DNA of 64,000 nt from Burkholderiaceae bacterium DAT-1 (GTDB lineage: Bacteria; Pseudomonadota; Gammaproteobacteria; Burkholderiales; Chitinimonadaceae). The stretch covers positions 248,001-312,000 of the forward strand of contig JAHRBI010000002.1 of the NCBI GenBank assembly GCA_019084025.1. The letters are read 5' to 3'. This document shows, piece by piece, positions 17,441 through 26,463 of this stretch (within the stretch, counting starts at the first letter, position 1; each line of letters begins with the position of its first letter). Both the position numbers and the translations under genes were made by a program. The notes under the pieces are model-generated. The model saw only the letters and a program-made list of their open reading frames with translations, did not search any database and was not told the origin of the DNA.

Positions 17441-19011
17441 GTTTCCTCCTGCGATGGGTGTGTGGTGTTGTGCTGGATCAATGCCCAGATTTGCTCGCGG
17501 CGCGGGCGGCCGGTGACCGTAAAGAATTCGGCATAGATTTCACGGCGACTGCTGACTGTGACAACCCGATCCGCGCGCTCGACGCTGGAGAGGTGACGGT
17601 CGGCAAACGCGCGGATGTCGGCTAGTGCGGCGCTGTTCGAGTAGCCCGGTGCAAGCACCAGAAAGGCTGTGAGCTGGTCGAGCCCATCGCCAAACAGAAC
17701 AGCTTGCTCGACGCAATCCAGTGATTTGTAACGGGACTCGACCCACTCGGGCGATACGTTGCGTCCATTGGCGGTGATGATCAGGTTCTTTTTGCGCCCA
17801 AAGATGCGTAGGTAGCCCTTAGGATCGATCTCGGCCAGATCGCCCGTATGCAGCCAGCCGTCTGCATCGACCTCGCAACTGGAGGGGTCTGATCCAGCAT
17901 ATCCGGCAAATAGCGAGCTGCTTTTGACGAGCAATTCGCCATCAGTCGCCAGACGCACCTGTACGTGGTCGAGCGGTTTGCCCACTGTGCCGGCTTTGCA
18001 GATGCCCGGTGCATTCCATGCCACAACCGAACTGTTTTCGCTCAGGCCATAGCCTTCGTATACCGGTATGCCGAAGCCCGCCAGTGCGTCAATCACTGCG
18101 GGCGCAGTAGGCGCGCCGCCACATGCAATAAAGGCCGGTGTCGGGCATCCGAAAATGCGCATGCAGCGTACCCCGGTTGGCTCTTCCGGCTGCATGCGGC
18201 ACGCTGCCAGCATGGCTTCAACCATGGATGGAGGTAATGTAAGCGCAGCCGGACGTGCTTCGGGCAGCAGCGTGAGCATGGCGGCGGTGGTGCCGCCGTG
18301 TTCACCTAGCAAGGGGAGATCGGCAGGCGTGAAAATCAGCGTGCCGCCCTCCATAAAGGTCAGGTATGCGGCTGTGACTTGCTCGATCAGCAGGCTGAGT
18401 GGTACGAGTGACAGATAGCGGGTGTACGTACCTGCAGGTATGCGTGTGCGCAGCCCGCTCAGTAGCGCATCCAGTCCGGCATGGCGGATGCGGACGCCCT
18501 TGGGACGGCTGGTGGTGCCCGAGGTGTGGATGACTTTGACGACATCGTCAGCCGGGCGAGCTTGAATGACCGGCTCTACGCGAGGCGCACGGAGCAGGGC
18601 GTCTACCGTCACACTCGTCATGGGGGGCGCCGGCCAGGATAGGTCAGTCTGCCATTGCTGCATACGGGCGGCACCGCGTTCATCCACCAGGCAGAGCTCG
18701 ACTTCGTCCAGAAGATGCATGGCCTGGTCAGCGGAAAATGCCAGAGGAACCGGTACCTCGACAGCGCCTGAGCACAGTAGAGCGAGATCCGCGACAATCC
18801 ACTCGGGGCTGTTTTGCATCACGATGCCGATCTTCAGGGGACGGGCATCTGTGCGGGGTAGATCGAGCAATGCCTTGGCTAGCACGCCCGATGCATGCAG
18901 TACCTGACCCCGGCTGTATTGCCTTGCCGGTCCACTGCCGCCCAGTACTTCCAGCATGATGCTGTCCGGCAATTGCTTCATGCCGTCGATGAGGTGATCA
19001 AGCCATGGCAT
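17425..19011 (-). CDS. AMP-dependent acyl-CoA synthetase/ligase
   Basis: A 528-residue adenylate-forming enzyme. The P-loop IHTSGTTSRPKGVRI, the motif YEGYGLSEN, the ATP-binding aspartate in WLHTGDLAEI and the hinge/GRKKN segment are all present, so both large and small domains are complete. The C-terminal catalytic lysine motif (SSRREIYAEFFTVTGRPRR) is atypical. It activates a carboxylic acid, probably fatty, as acyl-AMP for transfer to CoA or directly to a partner. I chose the start at 19011 (MPWLDHLIDG), since the frame upstream lies inside the preceding gene; it overlaps that gene by 14 bp. Pairing with a thermostable-hemolysin-family gene suggests a ligase-acyltransferase couple. Confidence 0.85.
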   Translation of the reverse strand: MPWLDHLIDGMKQLPDSIMLEVLGGSGPARQYSRGQVLHASGVLAKALLDLPRTDARPLKIGIVMQNSPEWIVADLALLCSGAVEVPVPLAFSADQAMHLLDEVELCLVDERGAARMQQWQTDLSWPAPPMTSVTVDALLRAPRVEPVIQARPADDVVKVIHTSGTTSRPKGVRIRHAGLDALLSGLRTRIPAGTYTRYLSLVPLSLLIEQVTAAYLTFMEGGTLIFTPADLPLLGEHGGTTAAMLTLLPEARPAALTLPPSMVEAMLAACRMQPEEPTGVRCMRIFGCPTPAFIACGGAPTAPAVIDALAGFGIPVYEGYGLSENSSVVAWNAPGICKAGTVGKPLDHVQVRLATDGELLVKSSSLFAGYAGSDPSSCEVDADGWLHTGDLAEIDPKGYLRIFGRKKNLIITANGRNVSPEWVESRYKSLDCVEQAVLFGDGLDQLTAFLVLAPGYSNSAALADIRAFADRHLSSVERADRVVTVSSRREIYAEFFTVTGRPRREQIWALIQHNTTHPSQEETCLAL

Positions 19012-19645
19012 AGGGTTCTTCCTCCGCCTGCTTGTTGAGATTGACGACAAGATTGTCAAATCGGTAGCGGCCGGTCTGGCTGGCAAAGTCGCTGGCCGTC
19101 CGGGTCAGGCAGAGGTAACCGGTCACGGGCATGTGCTCGTAGTAGTTGCCCCAGCGTTTGAGTGTGCTTTCGTCCAGGGTGTCCGCATCGGCGACGTGCA
19201 GGGGATTGAATTCGTACTCAAGCTTGTCGAGCAGATTCCGCAGTTGCTTGGTTGCCGTAAACAGGATGTAACGCTTGCCCATGCACCAGCACATAATGGG
19301 CAATGATCGAACCAGTTCGGTGCCGGACTGAAAGCGGCTGGAAGCCAGCGAGCCCACTTCCACAACGGCCTCCCGTGGCACCACCCGCCCTTCCATGCGA
19401 CTAATGAGCTGTTCTACCGGTGCGTTCAGGTATTGCTCGGAAAACAGCTTTCTGGATTCGGTGAATGTGATGCCTGCAACTGCCAGCGGTGTACGCTCGC
19501 CGCTTTCATCTTGCTGCATGCATGCTACAAAGCAGTCGGGGTTCGGATTCACTTCTGCCTTGAATGTTCTGCGATATTTCTCGCGGACGAGCGCAATGGA
19601 TTTCGACCAATCGTGAGTGTCTGGTCGTACGACTCTGATCTGCAT
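18998..19645 (-). CDS. Thermostable hemolysin (delta-VPH) family protein
   Basis: A 215-residue protein matching the T_hemolysin family, named after Vibrio delta-VPH. Diagnostic blocks include AGITFTESRKLFSEQYL, VVEVGSLASS and a central WCMGKRYILFTATKQLR. The fold is thought to be acetyltransferase-like, and true haemolytic action is doubtful; an acyltransferase role fits the adjacent ligase better (inference). A strong AGGAGG Shine-Dalgarno precedes the ATG. No signal peptide or transmembrane segment is seen, which also argues against a secreted toxin. Confidence 0.82.
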   Translation of the reverse strand: MQIRVVRPDTHDWSKSIALVREKYRRTFKAEVNPNPDCFVACMQQDESGERTPLAVAGITFTESRKLFSEQYLNAPVEQLISRMEGRVVPREAVVEVGSLASSRFQSGTELVRSLPIMCWCMGKRYILFTATKQLRNLLDKLEYEFNPLHVADADTLDESTLKRWGNYYEHMPVTGYLCLTRTASDFASQTGRYRFDNLVVNLNKQAEEEPYAMA

Positions 19646-19660
19646 GTTGCCTCCTGGTCT

Positions 19661-20896
19661 TCAACTATGAATAGATGTCGTCGCGGCTTGTGCGGCCTGC
19701 GCATTGCATGGCTGAACCCTGTGCTGCGGGTTTTGGCCTGAATCCGGGTGTTCTGATGCGTCTGTCGCGAGGTGTTGTCCGATGGGGGGCACCAGTGTTT
19801 CTCCGGGCTGTAGAACGCGAAATGTCTGCTCGTTCAACCCTGCTGCCATCAAGGCTGCATGCAGGAGCGTTGGTGGCTCATCCACGGGTTCGGAGGTAAG
19901 GACAAACGTGCCCCAGTGAATCGCGACAGACTGCCTCGCGCCGATATCGCGATGAATCTGTACGGCTTCAAAGGGATCAACATGTTTTTCCCTCATAAAC
20001 GAACGGGGGGCATAGCCGCCAACGGGGATCAGTGCGAGGTCGAACGGGCCCAGGCGCTGCCCGATTTCTCTGAATAGCGGGCGGGAATAGCCGGTATCGC
20101 CGCCAAACCAGACTTTGCGTCCGGCAAAGGTCATTGCCCAGCTGCCCCACAGTGTCTGGTTGGTGTCGTTCAGGCCTCTGCGCGACCAGTGCTGGGTTGG
20201 GGTGAGCGTGAAGCGCATGCCATCGATATCGGTATGTTCCCACCAGTCGAGTTCAGTGACGCGGGTCACGCCCAGGCTGGCGAACCATGCCTTGAGTCCC
20301 AGGGGAACGAGCCACTGGACACTGTTGCCGAAGTACTCGACGGTGGATCGTTCAAGGTGGTCATAGTGATTGTGGGAAATAACCACTGCATCGATACGCG
20401 GTAACTCGGATCGCTTAAGCCCCGGGGGACTGTAGCGCTTGTTGCCGAACAGACGGACTGGCGAGGCTCGATCCGCAAAGACGGGGTCGGTGAGGATGTT
20501 GCGCCCGCTGATCTGTACTAATGCCGAAGCGTGGCCGATCCACGTGAGCTGCAGATCCGAAGTGGGTCGTTCAATACATGCGAGATCGGGTTCGACCGGG
20601 TGGGGACCGCTGCCTACTGCTGGCGAGGGAAAGCGCTCTTCAAACAAACGCATGCGCAGGTAAGGCCAGAGGCCTTGATGCGGCCTGGGGGTACCGTAAA
20701 TATTGCGGAACCCATCCAGCCCATGATGGGGGGGGCGCGGATTTCTGACAGTTTCGCCATCAGCAGAAAAGGTGCTTACTAGCAGCCCGATACCGCTCAT
20801 CAGCAGTCCTGATAGCAGATACATCACTCTGGAGCCGCTGATTCGGTTCGGTGACATGTTCGGGCGGTTATCGTCATGAGGCTGTTGTGTAGTCAT
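19661..20896 (-). CDS. Metallo-beta-lactamase-fold hydrolase, NAPE-PLD/UlaG-like
   Basis: A 411-residue zinc hydrolase. A membrane anchor or uncleaved signal lies near residues 20-45 (VMYLLSGLLMSGIGLLVS). The metal site is HxHxDH (SHNHYDH), with later ligands in FGGDTGYS and AIHWGTF. The family includes N-acylphosphatidylethanolamine phospholipase D, so the substrate may be a lipid or amide. I chose ATG 20896; another candidate is MSPNRISGS 13 residues later. It is the first gene of operon B: a TGAC-N5-GTCA operator lies 38 bp upstream, and the T_hemolysin gene begins 15 bp after its stop. The N-terminal anchor suggests action at the periplasmic face of the inner membrane. Confidence 0.85.
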   Translation of the reverse strand: MTTQQPHDDNRPNMSPNRISGSRVMYLLSGLLMSGIGLLVSTFSADGETVRNPRPPHHGLDGFRNIYGTPRPHQGLWPYLRMRLFEERFPSPAVGSGPHPVEPDLACIERPTSDLQLTWIGHASALVQISGRNILTDPVFADRASPVRLFGNKRYSPPGLKRSELPRIDAVVISHNHYDHLERSTVEYFGNSVQWLVPLGLKAWFASLGVTRVTELDWWEHTDIDGMRFTLTPTQHWSRRGLNDTNQTLWGSWAMTFAGRKVWFGGDTGYSRPLFREIGQRLGPFDLALIPVGGYAPRSFMREKHVDPFEAVQIHRDIGARQSVAIHWGTFVLTSEPVDEPPTLLHAALMAAGLNEQTFRVLQPGETLVPPIGQHLATDASEHPDSGQNPQHRVQPCNAQAAQAATTSIHS

Positions 20897-20933
20897 TTCA
20901 AAGGTTTCTGCTGATTCTGTCTGTGTACGTTTT

Positions 20934-20955
20934 GTCAAAAAATGACGTTTAGTCA
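20934..20955. promoter_or_regulatory. Candidate TetR operator upstream of operon B
   Basis: Three half-sites in alternating orientation with 9-bp period: GTCA at 20934, TGAC at 20943 and GTCA at 20952, each separated by 5 bp. Its 13-bp core TGACGTTTAGTCA is the exact reverse complement of the core upstream of operon A at 30981. The lattice allows two overlapping palindromes, as in TetR-family proteins that bind as two dimers. It overlaps a TTGACT/TTGACA -35-like element. Confidence 0.75.
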
Positions 20956-21014
20956 AGAGTAACTAAAAATTTTTTCCGCAATGATGGCCGGTCAGTGGAC
21001 CGGCCGAGCCGAGG

Positions 21015-21761
21015 TCAGGCTGGCTCCGCTACCTCGTTTGCTTCAATCTGCTGCTCATATTCCGAAAACCAGGCTGTCAGGCGTGCCCATGTATCGTCAT
21101 AGTCCCATTCGCTGGACAAGGGATGCCATTGCAGGCCATCCAGTACGATGGACACGTTCTGCTGCAGAACGGTTCGGAAATCCAGTCGTTCGATGGAGGT
21201 GGCTCGCCGCGCAGATTGCAGCAAGGCCGTGCTGCCGAAGCACATTGCCCAGTTGGCGAAGGTAACAGCTGCTGTCGCATTGGCAAGTGAGGAGCGGATA
21301 TCGCCCTTATCGAAGCCCTCCTGCACGACACGGTCGAGTACCTGAGTGACCTTCATTTCAAGTATCCGCCGGTCTTCCATGCGCTTGACGGATGTCTTTT
21401 CGATGACATGCGGTGCCAGTCCGCTCAGAATGCACATGAACAAGGTTGGATAACGGCGGGCGTACAGGTTGTACGCATAGTGAAGGCCGATAATGCGTTC
21501 TCTCGGGTTTCCCGGAAATTCGAGTACCTTCAGATACATGTCGAGCTGTTTCTGCAGGCCGCACACACACAGTGCCGTCAGTAAATCTTCCTTGCTGGTG
21601 AAGTGGTTGTAAATCGTGCCTTTGGAAAACTCGGTACGCGTGGCCAGCTTTTCCAGCGTCAGATTGGCGAAGCCGACTTCTTCAAGCAGCGTCTGGGCCT
21701 GTTCGAGCAGCATATCGTCGCGCTGCGCCAGTTCACGTTGTTTGCGTTCTGCAGTACTCAT
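21015..21761 (-). CDS. TetR/AcrR-family transcriptional regulator
   Basis: A 248-residue regulator with an N-terminal TetR helix-turn-helix (about residues 14-62; LTLEKLATRTEFSKGTIYNH is the recognition region) and a large divergent helical ligand-binding domain. Length is above the usual 190-220, with an acidic C-terminal tail. It lies between operon A (232 bp upstream) and operon B (118 bp downstream) on the same strand. Matching operator-like lattices occur upstream of this gene and of both operons, so it is probably an autoregulated local repressor. The inducer may be an acyl product or intermediate (inference). Confidence 0.92.
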   Translation of the reverse strand: MSTAERKQRELAQRDDMLLEQAQTLLEEVGFANLTLEKLATRTEFSKGTIYNHFTSKEDLLTALCVCGLQKQLDMYLKVLEFPGNPRERIIGLHYAYNLYARRYPTLFMCILSGLAPHVIEKTSVKRMEDRRILEMKVTQVLDRVVQEGFDKGDIRSSLANATAAVTFANWAMCFGSTALLQSARRATSIERLDFRTVLQQNVSIVLDGLQWHPLSSEWDYDDTWARLTAWFSEYEQQIEANEVAEPA

Positions 21762-21829
21762 AGTGTGTGCTTTCCAGCGTGGTGCGTGTCTGGCTGCCGC
21801 CGGGCAGTGCCTGACGTGTTGCGACCGGC

Positions 21830-21847
21830 GTCGCCTGCCGAGGCGAC
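21830..21847. other. Short hairpin in the tetR leader
   Basis: Seven-bp perfect stem GTCGCCT/AGGCGAC with a GCCG tetraloop, about 70-85 bp upstream of the tetR ATG. No U-tract on either strand. It may affect tetR mRNA or read-through from the SDR gene. Confidence 0.4.
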
Positions 21848-21919
21848 AATATTGGTCTTTGTACGATGTGATCGACCCCGATATTCGAGGATCATGGTTT
21901 CGTTCACATGCTTTTCATG

Positions 21920-21950
21920 GTCAAACATTGACTATCTGTAAAATTTTGAC
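21920..21950. promoter_or_regulatory. Candidate TetR operator upstream of tetR
   Basis: Four half-sites on the same 9-bp lattice: GTCA at 21920, TGAC at 21929, GTAA at 21938 (one mismatch) and TGAC at 21947. The segment TGAC-N5-GTAA is also found in the second block upstream of operon A (31017-31029). It lies in the 232-bp gap between the SDR stop and tetR, about 160 bp before the tetR ATG, and points to autoregulation. Confidence 0.65.
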
Positions 21951-21993
21951 GATTAAATCACAGTGGCGTCGGTTTGACATCCGATACAGGGTT

Positions 21994-22737
21994 TTACCAT
22001 CGTTTCGTGATGCTTTCGGCCACACCTGGCAGCCAGCGATGAATGTGCTTCATCCATCTGGCTTTGCCGATGTAGATATCGTGCTGACCCGCTTCGAGTC
22101 GCTCAAGCAGTTCGGCTGCGGCTGCATGGGGGCTGATTTTTCCTTGTCCCCTGCCACGTGTCATGGCGGTATCCACGAGCGGTGGCTGAACTTCGACGAC
22201 GCGAATGCCCGGGCAGGACGCTGCAAGCTGATAGCGAAGCGCTTTGGTGTACGATCGCAAAGCCGCCTTACTGGCGCAGTACAGCGGGGATGACTTTTTG
22301 GGCGACAGTGCAAGTGGCGTGGTGACATTGACGATGGCAGCACTTTCCTGGGTGGCCAGTACGTCGATCAGCAGTTTGTTGATGAGCACCGGTGCCAGGA
22401 AATTGACGCGGGTTTCAAGCTCGGCAATGAACTGTACGCGATCAGCCGCTGTACTCATGATGTCAAACTCGTGCTGCACGCCTGCATTGTTGATGATGAG
22501 CGATAAATCACCGTGCTCTGCTGCAATACGGGTTGCCAGTGTGATGACCTCGTCTGCCGAGGAGAGATCGCACTTCATCGGAAACACGCCCGACGTGGCG
22601 CCTGCCCGGTCGAGTGCATCCTGCTGTCTGCCGCAAATAATGACTTTACAACCCCGCGCCAGCAGCGCGGTGGTGAGTGCTTCGCCTATGCCGGCCGTAC
22701 CGCCGGTGACCAATACTTTTCGTCCGGCCAGCTTCAT
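21994..22737 (-). CDS. Short-chain dehydrogenase/reductase (DltE-like SDR)
   Basis: A 247-residue Rossmann oxidoreductase. The cofactor loop TGGTAGIGEAL, the NNAG motif and the catalytic YCASK (Y-x3-K) are present. The usual catalytic serine position reads threonine (NVTTPLAL), a mild oddity that may still work. The dimer/substrate region is compact, as in DltE-like SDRs. In this operon it could reduce the 3-keto group produced by the oxoamine synthase. It overlaps the upstream FAD gene by ATGA, so it is co-translated, and it is the last gene of operon A. Confidence 0.88.
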   Translation of the reverse strand: MKLAGRKVLVTGGTAGIGEALTTALLARGCKVIICGRQQDALDRAGATSGVFPMKCDLSSADEVITLATRIAAEHGDLSLIINNAGVQHEFDIMSTAADRVQFIAELETRVNFLAPVLINKLLIDVLATQESAAIVNVTTPLALSPKKSSPLYCASKAALRSYTKALRYQLAASCPGIRVVEVQPPLVDTAMTRGRGQGKISPHAAAAELLERLEAGQHDIYIGKARWMKHIHRWLPGVAESITKRW

Positions 22738-24095
22738 GCGGGTACTCCTTCGGTATGTGAGCGCGCGCGTTTGTCGGCGCTTGCGCCTGCAATGCGATCG
22801 GCGACGATCTTGCCGGACAATACAGCGGCGCTGCCATGATCGCCGGGCGGGAAGCTGGCTGCACCCGCATACCAGATATCCCGATCCGCATCGTAGTTGT
22901 CAGGTTTGGGTTCTCCCGCAGCGGTAATGACCGGGAGCACGCGGCTGGACATACCATGCAGGGTAGTGAAGCGCGTCGGCGAGATAAAGTGCTGCTCGAC
23001 AATGGCGCGATTCAGTCCGGGCAGCATGGATTCGATCCGGCTGAAAACATAGCGGTGAACCTTGGACTGAAGATCTGCATCGGGGTGTTCCTGCCCCTTG
23101 GGTAAATAGAAGTAGACATTGAGGGTATTGCAATCGCCCTGTGTCGCCAGATCGCTTTTGAAAACATGAAAGCCAAAGGTCGGCGGCAGCTCGCCCCGTT
23201 CCAGTGCGCCGAACCAGGACGACACCCCTGCAGGATAATGGATGTTGGTATGCACGCCGCGCGGCCAGTTATATTGCCTGTCTACCGCGAGCCAGAACAT
23301 GGCCAGTGGCAGGCCACGACGGGCATCCGGCGCAATGGCCGATTCACGTGCGGTTGCATCGATCAGGTGGCGGCAGCGGAATTGACCTCGATCCGTGTTC
23401 ACCAGTTTGATGCCGTCTGATTCCGCCTGATGGGCGAGGTAGCGGGTGCCCAGAAAGATCTCGCCGGTCTCGCGGACGCACTCCGCCATGGCATCCGCCA
23501 TGGCCTGAGGGCCGCCATCGGGCGTGGTTGGCTGCGTGTAGCCGTAAGCGAAGCGGAACTCGTCATCCAGGGAATCCAGCCGCAGGGTATCGGGAGAAAC
23601 GCCCATGAGGTAAGCGGGAATCTTCAGGATGTCTGCCACCATGGGATGGCGGACTGTCGCATTTACAAGCGCACCCACCGTCGGATAAAGACTGAATCCG
23701 CTCGCTCGTGAGGCCTTTTGACCTTTTGCATACCGGATCAGGTCTGCACCATGGGGCAGCAGATGGATGATGCTGCGAAGGTCTGGCGGCAGGCTGAAGC
23801 GGCGACCCTCGTAATGAATGTGCGTGCTGTGACGGGTGAATGTCTGACGAACGCCGACACTGGCAAGCCACTCTGGCATGGCTTTGCCGAAATCATTGCA
23901 CGCAATCACGTATTCGCGTCCCTCGAACTGGCAGGTGCCGCACAGGCCGCCAACCCGTGATGCCTGTTCGAGGAGGGCGACACGCATGCCGCGCTTTTTC
24001 AGGTGCAGGCCGGTGCTCAGGCCGCCCAGCCCCGCCCCTACGATGATGGCATCAAAGTACGGCAAACTGGATTCGGGCGATGCGAGGGTGTTCAT
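22734..24095 (-). CDS. FAD-dependent oxidoreductase, phytoene-desaturase/carotenoid-isomerase-like
   Basis: A 453-residue flavoprotein with the N-terminal dinucleotide-binding motif VGAGLGGLSTGLHLKKRG, the following GG motif ASRVGGLCGT, and the C-terminal FAD motif WYAGAASFPPGDHGSAAVLSG. This is the CrtI/retinol-saturase type. No carotenoid genes are nearby, so it more likely desaturates or isomerises an acyl chain or amino-ketone. It starts 11 bp after the GMC oxidoreductase stop and overlaps the SDR by 4 bp. Confidence 0.86.
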   Translation of the reverse strand: MNTLASPESSLPYFDAIIVGAGLGGLSTGLHLKKRGMRVALLEQASRVGGLCGTCQFEGREYVIACNDFGKAMPEWLASVGVRQTFTRHSTHIHYEGRRFSLPPDLRSIIHLLPHGADLIRYAKGQKASRASGFSLYPTVGALVNATVRHPMVADILKIPAYLMGVSPDTLRLDSLDDEFRFAYGYTQPTTPDGGPQAMADAMAECVRETGEIFLGTRYLAHQAESDGIKLVNTDRGQFRCRHLIDATARESAIAPDARRGLPLAMFWLAVDRQYNWPRGVHTNIHYPAGVSSWFGALERGELPPTFGFHVFKSDLATQGDCNTLNVYFYLPKGQEHPDADLQSKVHRYVFSRIESMLPGLNRAIVEQHFISPTRFTTLHGMSSRVLPVITAAGEPKPDNYDADRDIWYAGAASFPPGDHGSAAVLSGKIVADRIAGASADKRARSHTEGVPA

Positions 24096-24106
24096 GGCAG
24101 GTCTCC

Positions 24107-25738
24107 TCAGGCGACGGCGAATCCGTTATGGGCAAATTCACGAACGATGTGACGTGCCGACCGGATGGCTAGTGCATGCAGGGTCAGGGTCGGATTGACG
24201 GAACTCCCGGTGACGAATTGCGCCGAGCCGCCAATGTAGACATTGTCGAGCCCATGCACTTTGCCATACGGGTTGACGACCGACGTTTTCGGGTCATGTC
24301 CCATGCGCATGGTGCCTGCCGGGTGCGCATCGAACGGTGAGTCGGTCATGGCCACCGAGGTTGCTCCGGCTGCACTCAGAATGGAGCGGGTTGTATTGAG
24401 TGCATCGGTAAACACAGTGTGATCATTGGCATGCAGCTGATAGTGAATGTGGGCATTGGGCAGGCCCCATGCATCTACTCGGTCCGCATCGACGGTAATT
24501 CGGTTGTCCCGTACCGGGATGCCTTCACAGAAGGTGACCGTAAAGATGCTCTGATTGAAGCCCTGCATGGCTTGTTTGAGCTGACTGCCCCACAGGTTAC
24601 GATAGGGATCAACCGCCATGACACCTGCGCCCGCGCCATTGAGTGACTCGATGGCGAATCCGCCGGCGTATCCAGCTCCTTTTCTGGCACGTGCATAGTC
24701 CAGCGTGATCAGATTGCCCATATTAAATCCGACCGATGCGTCAAGACACTGCGGCGTCAGACCTGCTCCGATTGTGCCCAGATGGGAGAAGAAATGCCTG
24801 CCAACGGTGTCGTACTGGTTTCCGAGGCCAGCAGGCGAGTATGGATTGGCGGAGTTGAGGAACAGTCTGGGCAGTTCGAGCGGATTATTGCAGGCAATGA
24901 CAACCCGTGCGCGCGCATTCAAGGTGGTTCGGGTGGCGATATCAACATAGTTGACGCCACTGACATGTTTGGCACTATCCTGCACGATGCGGGTAACAAC
25001 CACCCCCGTGACGAGTTTCAGTCGACCGGTTGCCTGTGCGACATCTATCAGCGCGTGATCGGACTGGTACTTGGCATCTATCCTGCAGCCGGATCGACAA
25101 AATCCGCAGTTCAGGCAGGCAGACTGACGACGCCAGTTGCGTGAAGCAATGGCAACCGGCCCCGGTGCGCTGCGGATGCCCAGCTTCTTCATGCCTTGTT
25201 GCAGCAGCTGACTGCCCTTGAATAAGGGATGCGCTGGGTTAGGGGGCGCGCAACGACTGGCGGGATCCCAGGGCGCAATCGTGCCGGCCACGCCCATCTG
25301 GCGTTCGGCTTCCTCGTAAAATGGCTCCAGCTCACGCAGGGTCAGCGGCCAGTCTTCAAGCGAGCTGCCAGCGGGTTGCCCGTAAGTTGTACGGGCCTTG
25401 AAGTCGTGCTCGAACATCCGCAATGCCACCGCAGTCCAGACAAGGGTACCGCCACCTACGCCGAACCCAAGGTTGGGTGCACCACTGAAACCATCGCCGG
25501 TGACGCGATACGCACCGTTGTCCCACACACGCTCCCACATGGCCATTTCGTTCTCGGCAAAGTCGCTCCGATGATTGCTGTAACGTGGACCCATTTCCAG
25601 CATCAGCACCTTGAGTCCGGCGGTGGTCAGTTCGTTGGCAAACACGGCTCCGGCAGCACCGGCGCCGATGATGATGGCATCCCATTCCGGTTTACCGGTC
25701 TGTTTGTCTGTATTGCGCGCTTCAAATACCGCGTTCAT
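24107..25738 (-). CDS. GMC-family oxidoreductase, fatty-alcohol-oxidase-like
   Basis: A 543-residue FAD enzyme. The N-terminal FAD motif IGAGAAGAVFANEL, the GMC signature region (GVGGGTLVWTAVALRM) and the C-terminal HPAGTMRMG and SSVNPTLTLHALA blocks are intact. A four-cysteine stretch, CLNCGFCRSGC, is like that of long-chain alcohol oxidases. It would oxidise an alcohol, possibly omega or secondary, on a lipid-like substrate. It sits next to a gluconate-2-dehydrogenase subunit-3-like gene, a partnership known for membrane-bound GMC dehydrogenases; the catalytic subunit itself shows no Tat signal. Confidence 0.88.
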   Translation of the reverse strand: MNAVFEARNTDKQTGKPEWDAIIIGAGAAGAVFANELTTAGLKVLMLEMGPRYSNHRSDFAENEMAMWERVWDNGAYRVTGDGFSGAPNLGFGVGGGTLVWTAVALRMFEHDFKARTTYGQPAGSSLEDWPLTLRELEPFYEEAERQMGVAGTIAPWDPASRCAPPNPAHPLFKGSQLLQQGMKKLGIRSAPGPVAIASRNWRRQSACLNCGFCRSGCRIDAKYQSDHALIDVAQATGRLKLVTGVVVTRIVQDSAKHVSGVNYVDIATRTTLNARARVVIACNNPLELPRLFLNSANPYSPAGLGNQYDTVGRHFFSHLGTIGAGLTPQCLDASVGFNMGNLITLDYARARKGAGYAGGFAIESLNGAGAGVMAVDPYRNLWGSQLKQAMQGFNQSIFTVTFCEGIPVRDNRITVDADRVDAWGLPNAHIHYQLHANDHTVFTDALNTTRSILSAAGATSVAMTDSPFDAHPAGTMRMGHDPKTSVVNPYGKVHGLDNVYIGGSAQFVTGSSVNPTLTLHALAIRSARHIVREFAHNGFAVA

Positions 25739-25806
25739 GTTTCGTCGCCCCTATTGTGTTCTGTTGGCCACTCCAAACCTGCTCCGGTGGCCGCTGAATC
25801 GGACAT

Positions 25807-26421
25807 TCAAATCGTGCGCTGGCACAGATGACTGGTGATGGGATGTCCTGCGGGAAATCCGCCCTTGTCGAGATTGGGGCCGGGCATGCCAAGGGGTTGA
25901 TATCCGGCAGGCTGTGCATAAAAGTGCAATACCGCCAGACTGCGCACTGCAGCCCAGAAAGGCGCCAGTTGCGTATTCGTGGCGATCAGGGCTGTGAGTG
26001 TGTTTGCTGCCGCATCAGGGAGTCCGGTAAATGTTTGGCCGAACTGTTGGCGAGCGATGCCGTCAATGGCAGCAATGGCTTGCTTCATGCCCGCCACGGT
26101 ATGGCTATCCTGACGGGACAGCGAGCTGATGACCGCGGCCGGTGTGCCGGTTTCAGCTGCGCCCGCTGTGCCATCCGTCGGCAGGATCAGGGTGACCAGT
26201 CGGGTGACGATGGCGGCCTCGTCGGATGTAAACACGCTGGCGGCCATGGGTGCGAACGTTGCCGACAACGATCTGATCTGAGGCTGGATCCGTTTACCGG
26301 CAGTGAACCGGGAAAGCGAGAGCACGGGCAGCGAGGCGAGGGCTGCAACAGCGGTCAGCAGGGACTTGAGCGCGAATCGTCGCGACAGGCCTGCCGGATG
26401 GCGGGTATGAGGTGCATGCAT
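25807..26421 (-). CDS. Gluconate 2-dehydrogenase subunit 3 family protein, Tat signal
   Basis: A 204-residue small subunit of the gluconate 2-dehydrogenase type. A twin-arginine signal is visible (LSRRFALKSLLTAVAALASL), then a helical domain with the family block EAAIVTRLVTLILPTDGTAG. I chose ATG 26421 because AGGAGA lies 7 bp upstream; an ATG at 26463 abutting the preceding stop is the alternative. Such subunits travel through Tat with a GMC partner (hitch-hiking), which fits the next gene and would place that oxidation in the periplasm. An attached cytochrome c subunit, common in this enzyme class, is missing here. Confidence 0.82.
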   Translation of the reverse strand: MHAPHTRHPAGLSRRFALKSLLTAVAALASLPVLSLSRFTAGKRIQPQIRSLSATFAPMAASVFTSDEAAIVTRLVTLILPTDGTAGAAETGTPAAVISSLSRQDSHTVAGMKQAIAAIDGIARQQFGQTFTGLPDAAANTLTALIATNTQLAPFWAAVRSLAVLHFYAQPAGYQPLGMPGPNLDKGGFPAGHPITSHLCQRTI

Positions 26422-26463
26422 GGTGTCTCTCCTGTGATGTACTGTTGGCTGCGAGGTGCTCAT

